From the NCBI RefSeq assembly GCF_048544455.1, contig NC_133529.1:55485401-55549400 (forward strand): a stretch of 64,000 nucleotides of DNA, read 5' to 3'. Numbering within the stretch: position 1 is the stretch's first letter; each line of letters begins with the position of its first letter. This document shows, piece by piece, positions 35,408 through 47,425 of this stretch. The notes under the pieces are model-generated. The model was given only the letters and a program-made list of their open reading frames with translations. It ran no database searches and had not been told where the DNA came from. Made by a program: the position numbers and the translations under genes. The DNA is from Silene latifolia. Its lineage: Eukaryota; Streptophyta; Magnoliopsida; Caryophyllales; Caryophyllaceae.

Positions 35408-36905
35408 ATGAATACTTTGGAGATTCGCTTGAAGGAATGGACCAACGAATTTTCGAACATGGAGAAATATGATATGGGCGCCTATAATCTTGGATCATTG
35501 TTGATTTTAAAACTCATCAAGGTTGTTAAACCGTTCTTGGATGCTTGTCTTGACTATTGGGACCCGAATTACCATTTTTTTGCGTTCCCTGGAGGCGATA
35601 TTTGCCCATTTCCTGAAGAAATTGCCGCTATTGGTGAGTGGGTCCCTGAACACTTGCCTGCCATTCCTTCTACTTCGCAAGGGTACAAGAGCAAATTTAG
35701 AGACTTGCTCGGGTTGACTAGACTTGAGGTGGACCGTCTAGTGACCTCGAAGGGAGTGCGAATGTTGGACTTCATTGAACGATTCATCAACAGGGCCGAC
35801 CCCACCGTTTCTTATGTTGCTAGGCGGAGGGCATTTGGTTTTTGCTTGTTGCATGTGTACGTCTTCCAAAGGCATGTTGATGAAGACTTGAGAGGTGATC
35901 CCCGTCTTCTGGGCCTTGTTGAGCAGATGGAGCTGCGTAGGAGCCCAGCTTGTTTATGCTTAGGAGAGATCCTTTTGGGCTTGGATAATAGGAAAGCCAA
36001 TCGTGACCTACCGTATTTGGGAAGTCCCGTCATTCTGCAAGTAAAAGACACTTCTTTCTTTTCTTCTTCTTTTTTTTTTTGTTCTCTTTTTTTTTTTTTT
36101 TTTGATGTCTAATACCCGCTTTTGGTAGGTTTGGCTTATGGAACGGCTCCGATTGATCGAGCCCCCAGTTCACGTTCCTTCCTATCATGCTCGTTCAATT
36201 GCAATGAGAACTAGGCTTTACATGGTGGATTTCACCCGAGTCTGCAATTATTGGGAGAACAAACTGAAGAGTGATGATGGCCCGCTAATTAGGTGGATTG
36301 TGCCATGGTGGCATCTCAAATCTGTCACTGGAGTGTATTCTTTGGATCCTACTCGGTCCGTGCGCATTCCTGGCTTGGAATTTATGGTGTGCATTTTCTC
36401 GGAGAGGCTGATGAGACAGGTGGGACTAAAACAGACAATCCCGAAGCTTGACACCATCCCACAGACTGCTGTGGCGCTTACTACAGAGAGCCGAAGGGAG
36501 TGGGCCATTAAATGGGCTCAAAGAAATGTGTGGTTCTTGAACTCTTCTGCAAATGCCTTGTGGGTGTCGTATTATTATCTGCGATGGAGGAAAGCTACTA
36601 CTCCGGAAGAGCGCGAGAGATTGAGGAAGCGCGAGCCCGTTGACTATAAGGCGCGCGAGGTAGAGAAGGAGAAAGAAAAGCATTTGACTAAGGGAGAGGA
36701 AGAAGCCGGGTTTCGAGTCGTTCATCCTTCGAAGAAACCGAAGACCTCTCCTGTCGTAGAGATGGTGATTGGCAATTATGGAAAGTCTAGGCCTCGAGAA
36801 AGACCTTTGGTGATTAGGTCTGAAGTGGCGCAAGAGCGTCCGGCTCGAGGTCGCGACAAGAAATATGACAAGAATGACAAGGGCAAAGGGAAGATGGAGG
36901 AATAG
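35408..36905 (+). CDS. Antisense ORF of Tat element A, intact, two exons, unknown function
   Basis: Exon 1 35408-36040 (211 codons), an 88-bp intron with GTAAAAG donor and a T-rich tract before GGTAG, exon 2 36129-36905; product 469 residues, no lesion seen. Start chosen at the ATG 35408 because it aligns with the ATG of copy B (48935) and lies 95 bp after a TATA box. Visible features: LDACLDYWDPNYHFFAFPGG near residue 45, tryptophan-rich exon 2 (RWIVPWWHLKSVTGVYSLD), and a lysine/arginine-rich tail (DKKYDKNDKGKGKMEE). It resembles the uncharacterised plant transposon-associated proteins often found with PMD-type genes (DUF7745-like, not confirmed). It lies antisense downstream of pol, where Tat/Ogre elements are known to carry extra ORFs. 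Confidence 0.75.
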
Positions 36906-37448
36906 CCCGAGTCTTTATTTATTATTGATTATTATTATTATTTATTGTTGTAATAAAAAGGTGGGGTTTTTAGAATCTTAGCCTATTCTATTTTTATTAT
37001 GTAGCGTACTATTATTATTAGAAAATAAAATAAAAAAGGCTAAATGGTTATGAAACCGTTGTGATTTTCTATTTATTATTCTTGTCGAATTCCAAATGCA
37101 ATGCAAATGTCCTTCTATTTACATTTTAAAAATAATGGGTTGTATCCTGTAAAGGATTGCCTACGTATTCACTTAAAAAAATGAAATCAAACCCTTGCGC
37201 GTAGTTCGAGTAAATGTAAAAGAATAATTGTTCTAAGCAAGAGCTTGTAATGAACTTAGAAAATAAGCATGAGCTTTTTGCTTACTCTGAAGGTGCAAAT
37301 TTAGTTTATTTGATGACATGAGGATGACAAATTTGTCAAAATGCAAGAGCACAGTGACATTAGCTTATTTCAGCTTGGCCAGGGGCCGTTTATGTAGTGC
37401 CACAAGAGCGACACGTGGGGTTACGCGAGGCGCATTTTTGTTCCTATT
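36906..37448. other. Spacer between antisense ORF and integrase tail, Tat A
   Basis: No gene seen. Holds one copy (37139-37210) of the sequence that forms the 109-bp tandem repeat in Tat B, recognisable by TGCCTACGTAT and GAAATCAAACC. Confidence 0.65.
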
Positions 37449-37635
37449 CTAGGCATAATACCGCTTTAGTTGGTCAAGATTTGTCGGGTTGGAGAACTCA
37501 TTCCCGTCTAGGTCTGTGATTCTAACCGCACCCCCTGGAAGTATGGATTTGACTAGAAATGGTCCGGACCAATTAGGTTTGAATTTTCCCCGTGGGTCGA
37601 CAGGTAGAAGAGCTCTAACCGATTTAAGTACTAAG
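37449..37635 (-). pseudogene. pol: Integrase C-terminus of Tat element A, truncated
   Basis: The - strand reads LVLKSVRALLPVDPRGKFKP then NWSGPFLVKSILPGGAVRIT and ends KRYYA. This is the C-terminal tail of Tat integrases and matches 53108-53293 in Tat B. The upstream end is cut by the Copia LTR at 37636. Confidence 0.85.
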
Positions 37636-38909
37636 TGAAGGAAATGTAGATCTATATACACTAACATACTCATATATGTTTAAATTAATTTGTCATAAAA
37701 TTAAATACGGATTTTATGCATGCAAACAAATAATATAATAGAGGAGAAATCATGTCCTTACATTGGTGATTTCGGTTTAATGGGCACAACAGAGATCACC
37801 TTTCTCTCTTGTTCTTGAGCTTTCCCTTATGGAAGAACCAAGATCCAAGTATAGGATCTCTCCCTAAGCTTTATACCCAAGGCTTTCTCTTAATTCAAAT
37901 TAATATTATAAGTACTAGATAATATTAATTTTGTGAAAAATTGAACCAAAATAATTTGGTATTTTTGATCTCCCAAAACCGGTTGAGAGAGGAGAGGAGA
38001 GGAAGTTTTTATCTTTCTAAAATTCTTATTTTAGATGAGTTGGAATTAGTGAATGAATAATACACTCATGCATGTAGTGTATAGGAAAAATATAGAGCAA
38101 AAACCCTTTGCTTTTCCCTTGTGAAAAAACGGGCAAGAGGAGGTGAGAGGAGCCAATGTATGCCCTTGTTTGTCTTTACAATGAACCATAGGGTTGCATG
38201 GCTAGATAATTAGGGTTAATGATTGTGTTCTACACTAATCAAACAAACACAATATTAGCTTAATACCCCTCCAATTTTTCGGCACATTGGTTAATATGGA
38301 TTCCATATTATTTTTGTCAATTGTCAATATGTCACATGTCATATGTAACATAAATTTGTTATGTATTTTTAACATATTAAAAATCAACGTATTAATAAAA
38401 ATACGTCACATACAAAAATCGACTTAGTAATTTCATAATTACTTGTGCCAAAATATTTTACCATTTATAAATCACTACAGATTGTATTTATAATAATTCA
38501 TTCAATTTCGATTGTTTCTTTAAACAATAATTTCATCCGAGTAATTATACAATTTGATTACTCAGACCGTATCTCATTTAATCACATTTCAATTTGATAC
38601 GTAAATTTTACTTCCAAAATCGTCCGTCAATTTTCAAGTAATTTAATTAACTCGTAACATTATACGATTAATTAAATAATCAATTAAGAGTGTTGCCCTA
38701 TAGGTATGACCTAGGGGGTCAACTGATCACCACCGTCGCACGACAGTAATGTCAAACTCTAGTCAGCCAATCATTACCGATATATGTTGACCAGTTGAGA
38801 AGTAATAATATTACTTCCCAATTGTATTCTTTATAATGAGATTTAAAAATGTGATCATCATGATCAACAGTCGTGATCGCATTATTGTCGGAGGACACAT
38901 ATTCCAACA
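37636..38909 (-). repeat. 3' LTR of Copia element 3
   Basis: Closely similar to the element 1 LTR (6448-7723) in inverted orientation. Confidence 0.9.
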
Positions 38910-41900
38910 ATCTCCCACTTGTCCTCGACAAGTGTGCGTCACCAATTCTCTTGCCCTATTACTATCTCCCACTCAATGCAAGGTGTCTTTCAGGTCGTAC
39001 TTGCAAGTTATCATATCGAGAGTGGTTTCCTCGATCCGGAGAATAAGCGATTGACCAGGACTTATCTATCATAGATACTTTCCGAGCGTGGCCACGCATT
39101 TCCAGTTCATTACTCCTCGAGTGGCCCTGAGATATTGTTATAACCCTGACTAGGGGTGGAAAATTCCTATCGCACTCATTCCCTTCGACTAGCCACAGCT
39201 ATCATAACCCAAAATATGCCCATTTGACCCCATTTACGAAGGTCGTAGTAACACAAATCAAAGTTAATCTGAAACTGTGCCATCTTAGGCGAATAGTCTT
39301 TAGTCAAAAGAATCGACTCATTTGAATACTATAGTAGCTCTTGCCACGACCAGGCTATATAAATTTTCCAGAACTCTATAAGCGGTCATTAGGCCCGACA
39401 AAATGTTCCTAACAGTCTGCCTATGTGATCGACTAGTCATCTCACATGACTCTATGGCACTTGAACTTGCCATCAATCGCATCACACTCTAGTCACTTCA
39501 AGACGTCACCTCATATAAGTAACTATGGGCAAATACAATGTTAATCCTTATTCACTTTAACGGGGTTCAATTGTCTCCACAACCCGTTTGGATATAACAA
39601 TGTACAAGGTGAGTTAATAATAACTCAAACGACAAATGTCGACATCACACTCGGGTAGTTAATATCATATTAGAACCTTGTGATGTATATCATAAGTGTG
39701 AAAACTTATTGATTGCAATAGAAGTTTTAACATGCCATGTGTCCATGTGTTCAAACCTCTTACACTTGCAATTTCCTTTACATTCATATTCTCTCTCATA
39801 GCATGAATCTTACCAAGTACACATCAAGGTTCCCGACCTTGGTTTTGGTTCTTTAACTTGAAAGAACTTTCTTATCGATTATCTCATAACGAACGAATTT
39901 GCGATGAATGATATAACTTGTACTGATCAAGTACTCCATCCACACACAATGCACTAGGTATATGTTTTGTAGATTCTTGTAACAATTTGTCAAGATTATT
40001 AGCCTAGCACTTCTCACAAGTCCTAGCTTAACTGGAAAGATTAGTTTTGAATAACCTCTTATTCAACTAAGCATCTTTCCAAAACTTCTTATTTCTCTTT
40101 CTAGGCTTGAAAGATCTGGGATTCTCATAAATCCTTATATGTGCTCGGATTTTCTATAATATGTGCAACCTCTTGACACACAATAGAGCATTCCGACAAA
40201 CACTGAAATCGCTTATCGGATTCTACTTGAGAATTCATGACGTTTCTATTATGGCTCACCAATCAATCATCATGCTCTTAAGCATATGATTCATAATTGG
40301 ACATGTACATGATTATTCTAATGGCGGAAACATTAGTTACTAATAATCATGAGATCAACCGTTCTTGGGTTCTATGAACGACCATGACTGCTAATGGTAA
40401 TTCCATTTTCATTCATATGAATAACCTATGTGTATGTTGATGTGATGTGTATCTCTTAATACTAATCCAACATCCCTGATGTAATTGGATTCATCATAGT
40501 CCATTTTCATCCATAATTGAAAACTCAAAAGCTTCTTTATGAAAGAAGGTATTAGCTCGTCATTCTTTAATGAGTGATGAGTTGTAAATATTCAAAGGAT
40601 GATAGCTCCCACTAAATTTCATGTCTTCACATGAGAATATCCTAACTCCCACTCAGTTCTACATATTTCGAAATTGACTTCTCAATCGAAACTTTTATTA
40701 AGAATTGAAATATGAATTGCATTGCCAAGTTATTAGGATAAAACCATATATGTTCCCATCATATCCTTTCAAAATACCTATTTTGAAGTGGTCTCATCTT
40801 AACCTTACGGAAAGAGATTTTAAATCTCCAACACACTCATGTCATAATGATGTGTAGTAATGTCATTATTCAAATATAAACAATATCTAGAATACGTCCT
40901 TCGCAAATACCCTTTTGAAAGGAGGTTTAACCATTCCATAGTGAGGTTAAGCAAGGACATTTGCGTGGTTAAAACTTTGGTCGTTGAAGATATCGGTATA
41001 TCAATCTTTGCAACTCGATCATAACTAGTATGTTACTATGATTCATTTAGGCTCTTAAGTAAATCTCAAGGTTGAAACTATTGGTCAAATGTTTCATAAT
41101 CTTAGTTAAAAACTTGTTAAGACTTTACATTAGTCATTTTTCTTCCAAAACTTTCTTTTGGTCTCCTCGTGTAGTTATCTTGAGAATATTCTCTTATGAT
41201 AACTACACTTGGTCTCTTTAGTCATATAGAACTAACTTGAGACCATAGATCTCATCTATTCGGTATACTATGTAAATAGTTATACCTTCATTCAAATCAT
41301 TCTCTCTCTTGCGTAGATCTTCATATACACAAGTACACAATTTTATCATGCCTTGTGTGTTGTGTCCTCATTTTTCTCCCACTCTATCTTTAGTATAAAT
41401 ACCCTATAGATTCAAAGATAGCATATGAGACACAAATTAATGATGTTGAAGTATAAGGAGAACTATCTCATAGATAGACTAATAGTTATTGATTTCATAT
41501 GTGTACTTGGTGATTGACATTCCTTTAAGAGAGTTCATAGACTCAAAATCGCTTTATAAATGATCATACACAAGCCTTAAGCATGTGGACATATAATGAA
41601 ACCCGTCATAATATTTGTCTATTAGATCACTTTAAGCGAAAGATCTCATGTTTCTAAGAGCAAGCATTTAAAGATGAATTTTAGAACATAAAAGGATAAA
41701 TGATAAAACGGGTGACTTGGGTTGTAAACCAAGTCACCATCATCCAAAATACAAACCATTATCCAAAATACCATTCCATGTCGAACACGGAAACTTAAAG
41801 TTCTAAAGATTCAAAACATAAATTAAAGTAAGACAATGAAAAGCAAAGCTCCATAAAAGCTATCCCTAGCTTCTTGATGGTTTCTCATGCTTGCTTTTCC

Positions 41901-42012
41901 TTTCCCTTGTCTTTGCTTGGTGGAGGCCTTATTTACAATAAAAAGGGAGATACATTATCACAACTTTGCATCATAATACCATAGTTGAATTAGAAACATA
42001 AAAGAAGGTTAG
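38910..42012 (-). other. Decayed interior of Copia element 3 downstream of gag
   Basis: No open protease, integrase, RT or RNase H frame could be found. Only the 3' 700 bases are clearly shared with elements 1 and 2. Confidence 0.6.
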
Positions 42013-42894
42013 TCATTTACCTACTGGAGTGATCTTTCCAGCTTTGATATCACCAAGGTATTTGGAACAATTTCTTTTCCAATGTCCCATACCATTACAA
42101 TAATGGCATTTATCAAGAGGACCCTTCTTGACTTTTAAGGTGCTAGCTTCATTAGGCTTAGCTTTGGTGAATGTGGGAGCTAGCTTCTTGCCCTTTCTCC
42201 CATTCTTCTTGAACTTCCCCTTACTCTTAGTGCTTATGTTAAGCACATCCTTGGGAGGGTTCACATTTAACCCCATGTCCCTCTCGGCTTGCACAAGTAA
42301 CTTGTGCAACTCCTCAAGAGACACATCCTTGTCTTGTATGTTGAAATTCACCCGGAATTGCACATATTCCTTGACTTTGGACAAGGAGTGTAGAATCCTA
42401 TCTACGATGAGTTCTTTGGGGATTTCAACCTTTTGAATTTTCAAGGTCTCGACAAGCTCCATGAGTTTGAGCACATGAGGGCTAACCTTTTGGCCCTCTT
42501 TGAAGTCGAGATCAAAGAATGCCGCGGCCGCCTCATATTGGACGATCCGCGGAGTTTGTGAAAACATGGTCACAAGTTTGGAGTAAATCTCATTAGCATT
42601 GCCCATTTTAAAGGCTCTCCTTTGGAGGTCCGCCTCCATCGCAAATATTAAGACATTTTTCATTGCGGCGGACTCCTTTTGGTAAGCCGCGGTGGACCTA
42701 GTGGAGGGTTCGGGTGGAGAGGCCTCGGTAAGGTAACGAAGCTTGTCGTCACCTTCGGCGGCTAATTTGAGTTGGGCATCCCATTCGGAGAAATTTGACC
42801 CATTCTTTTCAAGTTTACATCGATCCATAAAGGATCGGAGCCATGACGAACTAGCGAGAGGTGTGGCATTAGGAGTTGGTGTTGGTGTTGCCAT
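42013..42894 (-). CDS. gag: Copia gag polyprotein, intact (Angela-like)
   Basis: 293 codons, MATPTPTPNATP to the stop. Contains the UBN2-type gag core (NFSEWDAQLKL, then ADLQRRAFKMGNANEIYSKL, YEAAAAFFDLDFKEGQKVS, HVLKLMELVETL) and one zinc knuckle CHYCNGMGHWKRNC (C263, C266, H271, C276). It forms the particle shell and binds RNA. The stop comes soon after the knuckle (KITPVGK), so this is gag alone, not gag-pol. The frame has no lesion, unlike the rest of the element. Lineage by the look of the capsid and YLGDIKAGK end: Angela-like, moderately sure. Confidence 0.9.
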   Translation of the reverse strand: MATPTPTPNATPLASSSWLRSFMDRCKLEKNGSNFSEWDAQLKLAAEGDDKLRYLTEASPPEPSTRSTAAYQKESAAMKNVLIFAMEADLQRRAFKMGNANEIYSKLVTMFSQTPRIVQYEAAAAFFDLDFKEGQKVSPHVLKLMELVETLKIQKVEIPKELIVDRILHSLSKVKEYVQFRVNFNIQDKDVSLEELHKLLVQAERDMGLNVNPPKDVLNISTKSKGKFKKNGRKGKKLAPTFTKAKPNEASTLKVKKGPLDKCHYCNGMGHWKRNCSKYLGDIKAGKITPVGK

Positions 42895-43059
42895 TTGTTA
42901 TAAAAAAGAAGTGGTCTACAAAACAAAATATAAGGAGTAAAACAATTGTCGTTTTAATAATACTCGTAAAAATGTATGATTTAAACAAGTTTTATGCATT
43001 TTTCTAGTGACCTCTACCCAACTAGATAAATGATTCCAAGACCCAAATTCATATCGACT

Positions 43060-43320
43060 TAGGCACGGTGGGGCCGATTCATCCTTTATCAATACAACTT
43101 GGTGGATTAACGTTTAATCGATTCTACTTTTAGAACTCTTGGGCGATAATATTACATTAACAATTATCTTTAGCCCAAAACACATCCGACAAGGGCACGG
43201 TGGGGCCGATACATCCCTTATCAAAAACTTTCGTTGAGTTCAACCCAAATTTCGAATAAATGTGTCCATGATCCAAATTCATATCAACTTAGGGCACGGT
43301 GTGCCGAAATACCCTTCATT
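43060..43320 (-). repeat. Spaced leader repeats of Copia element 3
   Basis: The - strand carries the same GGGATGTATCGGCCCCACC motif as element 1, three times (near 43060-43095, 43192-43222, 43285-43320), upstream of the gag ATG. Confidence 0.7.
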
Positions 43321-45136
43321 AACATAAATTCGGTGGATAGACATTTATCACCCACTTCCCCTACGTAGCAAGGTTTGTACCCCGGTAAGGCCGAGTGCAC
43401 TCCCTCACGAAATAGGTTTTCATGGTTTCTACTTTTTGGTAAGGCTAAGTCTCAATTGTTTATTTAAGCGAGAGGTCATGTCAATTTATTATCTATCACG
43501 TTTTAAGTGAACTAAAGCGGTGAACTACGATAATTGTAATTGACACGGTCGTTATACTCGATTTAATGATAATGCATGTTTTAGTTATGGCGCTTTAGCG
43601 ATGCATGCAACATATAAATAAAATGCAAAGCATAAATAAATTCCTAGTATGGCCTTCCTAAAATAGTAAATCTAATAAACTATTACATATTCGGAAACCA
43701 ACTCCATTGGTCGCTTGAACTTCGGTATTGGCACGCATTTCAAGGCAACATTCTTAGATGGATCGCCTTCTCGAGTGGCACCGTCTTCAAGGAACTCCGG
43801 AATAAATAAATTACCTAATAAATTACATAATTTCCTATTATACATTTGTAATTAAAATAAAATAAATCTATTAAATTACAAAACGGTGATACGAGATCAC
43901 AATAAATTACAACGGAATCGATATTCCCATACATTTCGGGTAATATCAATTAAAACTAAGGCCATACTAAGTAAAATTACATAATTCAAAAATTACATAA
44001 AATTAAAATATGACAATCATAAATACAATGCAGCATTATAATATCTATGAACATGCCCAATTTTATGCTAAATCGCCTTTAAGGAGCCAATATCGTATAT
44101 TAATCGGTTTTTACGGATTTGCGTGATTTAACCTTTTAAAATCACAATAATTACATAAAATCATATTTATGTACAAGTTAATTACCCTAACCATCTTAGG
44201 ACTTAAAATTAGTCTCCACTAACATTTTGACGATAATTAAACTTGATTTCTTAATATTGTTCGTGAATGGACCCAAAAATACAAAATTATGCTATAAACT
44301 TCAAATTAAATTATAAAAATTTCAAATAATTTCGAAATTTGAAATTTAAACTCATGAACATTCTCGAAAAAATACCATGACACTCATAATATTCAAAACT
44401 TAGGTTAAAAATTTCGAAAATTTATCGAGAAAAACAATGTTGCGGTTTATCGGATTTATCAATTATTACCATAAAAATATGAGAAAAATTATTTTTATCA
44501 ACTTTTCACTTTTAGATCTGAAATATATGATAAAATGTGATGTTTTTCCTTAGTCATGAAATATGTTTTCGCATTTTTGCTAATTAAAGTCACTATTTAT
44601 GTGATTTTTCATCAAAAATTAATAAATCATGCATAAAGACTTCATTATAGCCAATTATTTTACACACATCTTATAAAATTTTATGTGACAACATACTAAA
44701 TTTCTATGACCATATTCGAAATATAACTCATATTAACCTATTTAACCATTTAAATACGATTTTAACTTGAAAAATCCATATTTCGAGCATAACAACTCAT
44801 TTTATCATGAAAATTTACAGGCCATCAGTAGATAATATATGTGAAAACATATCCAAAAAACACTAAAAAAACGAAGTTTAGATATTTTTAGTCCAAAAAT
44901 GACATTTTTATCATAAAAATCACATTTTAATGCCATTATTATATAAAATGAACAATAAAATCCATAAATGAACCAAAAATCATAAATACATTTTAGGACT
45001 AGAAACTTTTACATGCAAATAAATTTCGTGATATGTCATAATAAACACAAATTTATAAGTTTTGTTTGTTATTCTTATAACTCGGAAAAACAATAACCGA
45101 TTTGCATGCAAACAACCTAAGGCTCATGATACCGCT

Positions 45137-46411
45137 TGTTAGAAATTATTAATCTCATTATTCAACATATTCATATATGTGACATTTTAATTTAGTCATA
45201 AAATTAAAACTAGATCTTATGCAGGCAAACTTAAATAAAAAGAGAAGAAATCATCTATCCTTACTATGAAAGTTTCGGATTTTTTTGGGCACAAGTAAGA
45301 TCTCCTTTTTACTTGTTCTTGAGCTTCCTAATATTGGATGAACAAGGATTCAAGCTTAGAATCCCTCCCAAAGATTTATACCCAAGATGACCTCTTAAAA
45401 GATTAATATTATTTGTACTAGAACAATATTAATCTAGCTAAAATGACCCAAAACTATTTGTTTTGTCTCTTGTATTTCGGCCAAGAGGAAGGATTTTGGA
45501 GATTTTTATCTCTCTAATTATTCATAAGATGTAGTGTGTATTATATATTTTCTTACACTAGAAAATTATTCAAGTTGTGAATGAATGAATTAGAGAGAAA
45601 AACTCTCTATAATTACCCTTAGAAAACCGGGTATGGGGGGGGGGTCGCAAGGGCCAATGCATGACCAAGATACTCTTCAAAAAAGCAACTAGGTGTGCAT
45701 GGCTATATAATAGGTTTAATGATCATGTTTTCCACTTAAAAAATAATCAACACAATTATTATCCTAATACTCCCTCCATTTCGACACTTATATAAAATGG
45801 AAAGTCCATTTTATATTTGTCATTTGTCAATTGTCACATGTTATTAGTCATGTGAAATTGTCATGTATTTTTTAACATATTAAAAATCAACGTATTAATA
45901 AAAATACGTCATGTACAAAATCGACTCGGTATTCATAATTACTTGTACCAAAACGGTTTATCAATTATAAATCACAACGTCTTGTATTTATAATAAATTA
46001 TTCATTCAGTTCCAATTGTTTCCGTAAACAATAATTTCATCTAAGTAATAAAACAATTCGATTACTTAGACCGTATCTTATTATAATCAAATTAAAATAA
46101 CACACGTAAATATTACTTCCAAAATCATCCGTCAATTTTAAGCAATTTAATTAACTCGTATCGACATACGATCAATTAAATAAACAATTAAGAGTGTCAC
46201 CCTTTAGGTATGACCTAAGGGGATCAACTGGTCACCACCGTCGCACGACAGTAATGTCAAACTCTAGTCAGTCAATCATTACCGATATGTGTGGACCAGT
46301 TGACAGTAAAATATTACATCCCACATGTATTCTTAAAATGAGATTTAAACATGTGATCATCATGATCGACAGTTGTGATCGCATTATTGTCGGAGGACAC
46401 ATATTCCAACA
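45137..46411 (-). repeat. 5' LTR of Copia element 3
   Basis: Ends (- strand) ATTTCTAACA rather than the family TTCCTTCA, next to a degraded primer site GGTATCATGAGCC. Strongly diverged from its partner at 37636-38909. Confidence 0.85.
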
Positions 46412-46423
46412 TCCTCATCAATC

Positions 46424-47425
46424 ATGTCATCTCAAGGTATGTAAATCCTCTTGAATCCATTTGTTTTTGTTCGTCTTTTTGTTGATTGAAATAGGGCGGA
46501 ACCCTAAACCCTCAAAAATCGAATTGGGCGTTTTTGATTAAGCCCTTTTCGATTGAAATTGATGATTGCATTAGGTTAGAAACCTGTTTAGGAGTATAGG
46601 GGTGCTTTTAGTTTGCATTTTGGTCCCCGTTCCCGCTCCCTATGCTTGAAAAACGTGAATGAGACTAGGAAACCGTCCCATTTCACAATGTCAAGTTTGT
46701 TTGCCTGAGTTGTCTGCCCCACTAGGTTGTATTGTAATCGGAGGAGACCGTGTTTGCCATATTGAAAGTTTGTTGGGGTATTGTGGGCAAAATTGGAATT
46801 TTTGCTTTTGAAGCGGTCTTATGTCTATCAAATGGAGCGTCTGTTTGAGCTCAAATTGAGTCAGTGTGTTTTGAAATAGACCTTAACAGTAGTTCAGGTC
46901 GCTTTGAGACGTGATAAAAATCACGTTATTGCGTTGTGGTCGTATTTTGAAATTTTGACCCGTTTGTGTTCGAATTGGGGCAAAACTGCCTTTTTCAGAG
47001 CCGTGGAAAATACCCTATTGTGGTGGGAATATATTTTTGGTTGTTGGCGGATCTTGGGTGGGTCCTGAGGTGCCATTTTGTTGTTGTTGTTATTTTGACT
47101 CGTCTTTTGCTTGAAAAGATGGGCGAGTCGTTTTTTTGTGGTTGTTGTGGATTGTTTTGTTGTTTTTTGTTTGGTTGGATTTGGGCGAGACTGCCCTTGT
47201 CTTGTTTTGCAGGTTTTTTTTGGGATTTGTCCATTTTGTGCCGTCGTAATGCCGAAATTTTGGCTAACAATTTTGTTTGTTCTTTGATTGCAGGGGAGTG
47301 TCCGGGGCCTACCGGGTCCATTGCTGAGACTTCAGAGGACGAGGATGATCCTGGAGGGAGAGAGGCGACTGTTTTTTGTTACATGCTTGGTTGTGTTTCT
47401 CCCTGGTGGCCTTTGCCCAGGTCTT
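46424..47425 (+). pseudogene. 5' end of PMD-type antisense gene in Tat B
   Basis: ATG at 46424 gives MSSQ before a donor GGTATGT (46437); an 857-bp intron ends GATTGCAG (47293); then GECPGPTGSIAETSEDEDDP, an acidic stretch like the N-terminal exon at 14069. After about 47378 the sequence no longer resembles the PMD gene and the frame stops at 47425. The PMD domain itself is missing, presumably deleted. Exon and intron positions parallel those in Tat A. Confidence 0.5.

Larger units (their letters stand above)
12489..37635 (-). mobile_element. Tat-like Ty3 element A, 3' part, with antisense gene cargo and nested insertions
   Basis: Read on the - strand from high to low coordinates: integrase tail (37635-37449), spacer, an antisense two-exon ORF (35408-36905), an antisense PMD pseudogene (about 13413-34441), a 67-bp tandem repeat, the polypurine tract at 12489, then the 3' LTR. 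Everything upstream of the integrase tail was lost at the junction with Copia 3 (37636). Element B at 46412-56567 shows the same order, which is the main evidence that the two antisense genes belong to the element and are not host genes. Two later insertions (14360-23174 and 23640-32781) account for about 18 kb of this span. Confidence 0.6.
37636..46411 (-). mobile_element. Copia element 3 with intact gag and mismatched LTRs
   Basis: On the - strand: 5' LTR 45137-46411, degraded primer site (45123-45136), leader, gag (42894-42013), decayed interior, purine tract (38910-38925), 3' LTR 37636-38909. The two LTRs are alignable but differ at a large share of positions, unlike elements 1 and 2. The flanks, CTAAG and TCCTC, do not form a target duplication, and the two sides belong to different Tat copies. 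The unit is therefore probably a recombinant between two Copia insertions. About 700 bases next to the 3' LTR match elements 1 and 2 closely; further in, similarity stops near 39640. Confidence 0.8.
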
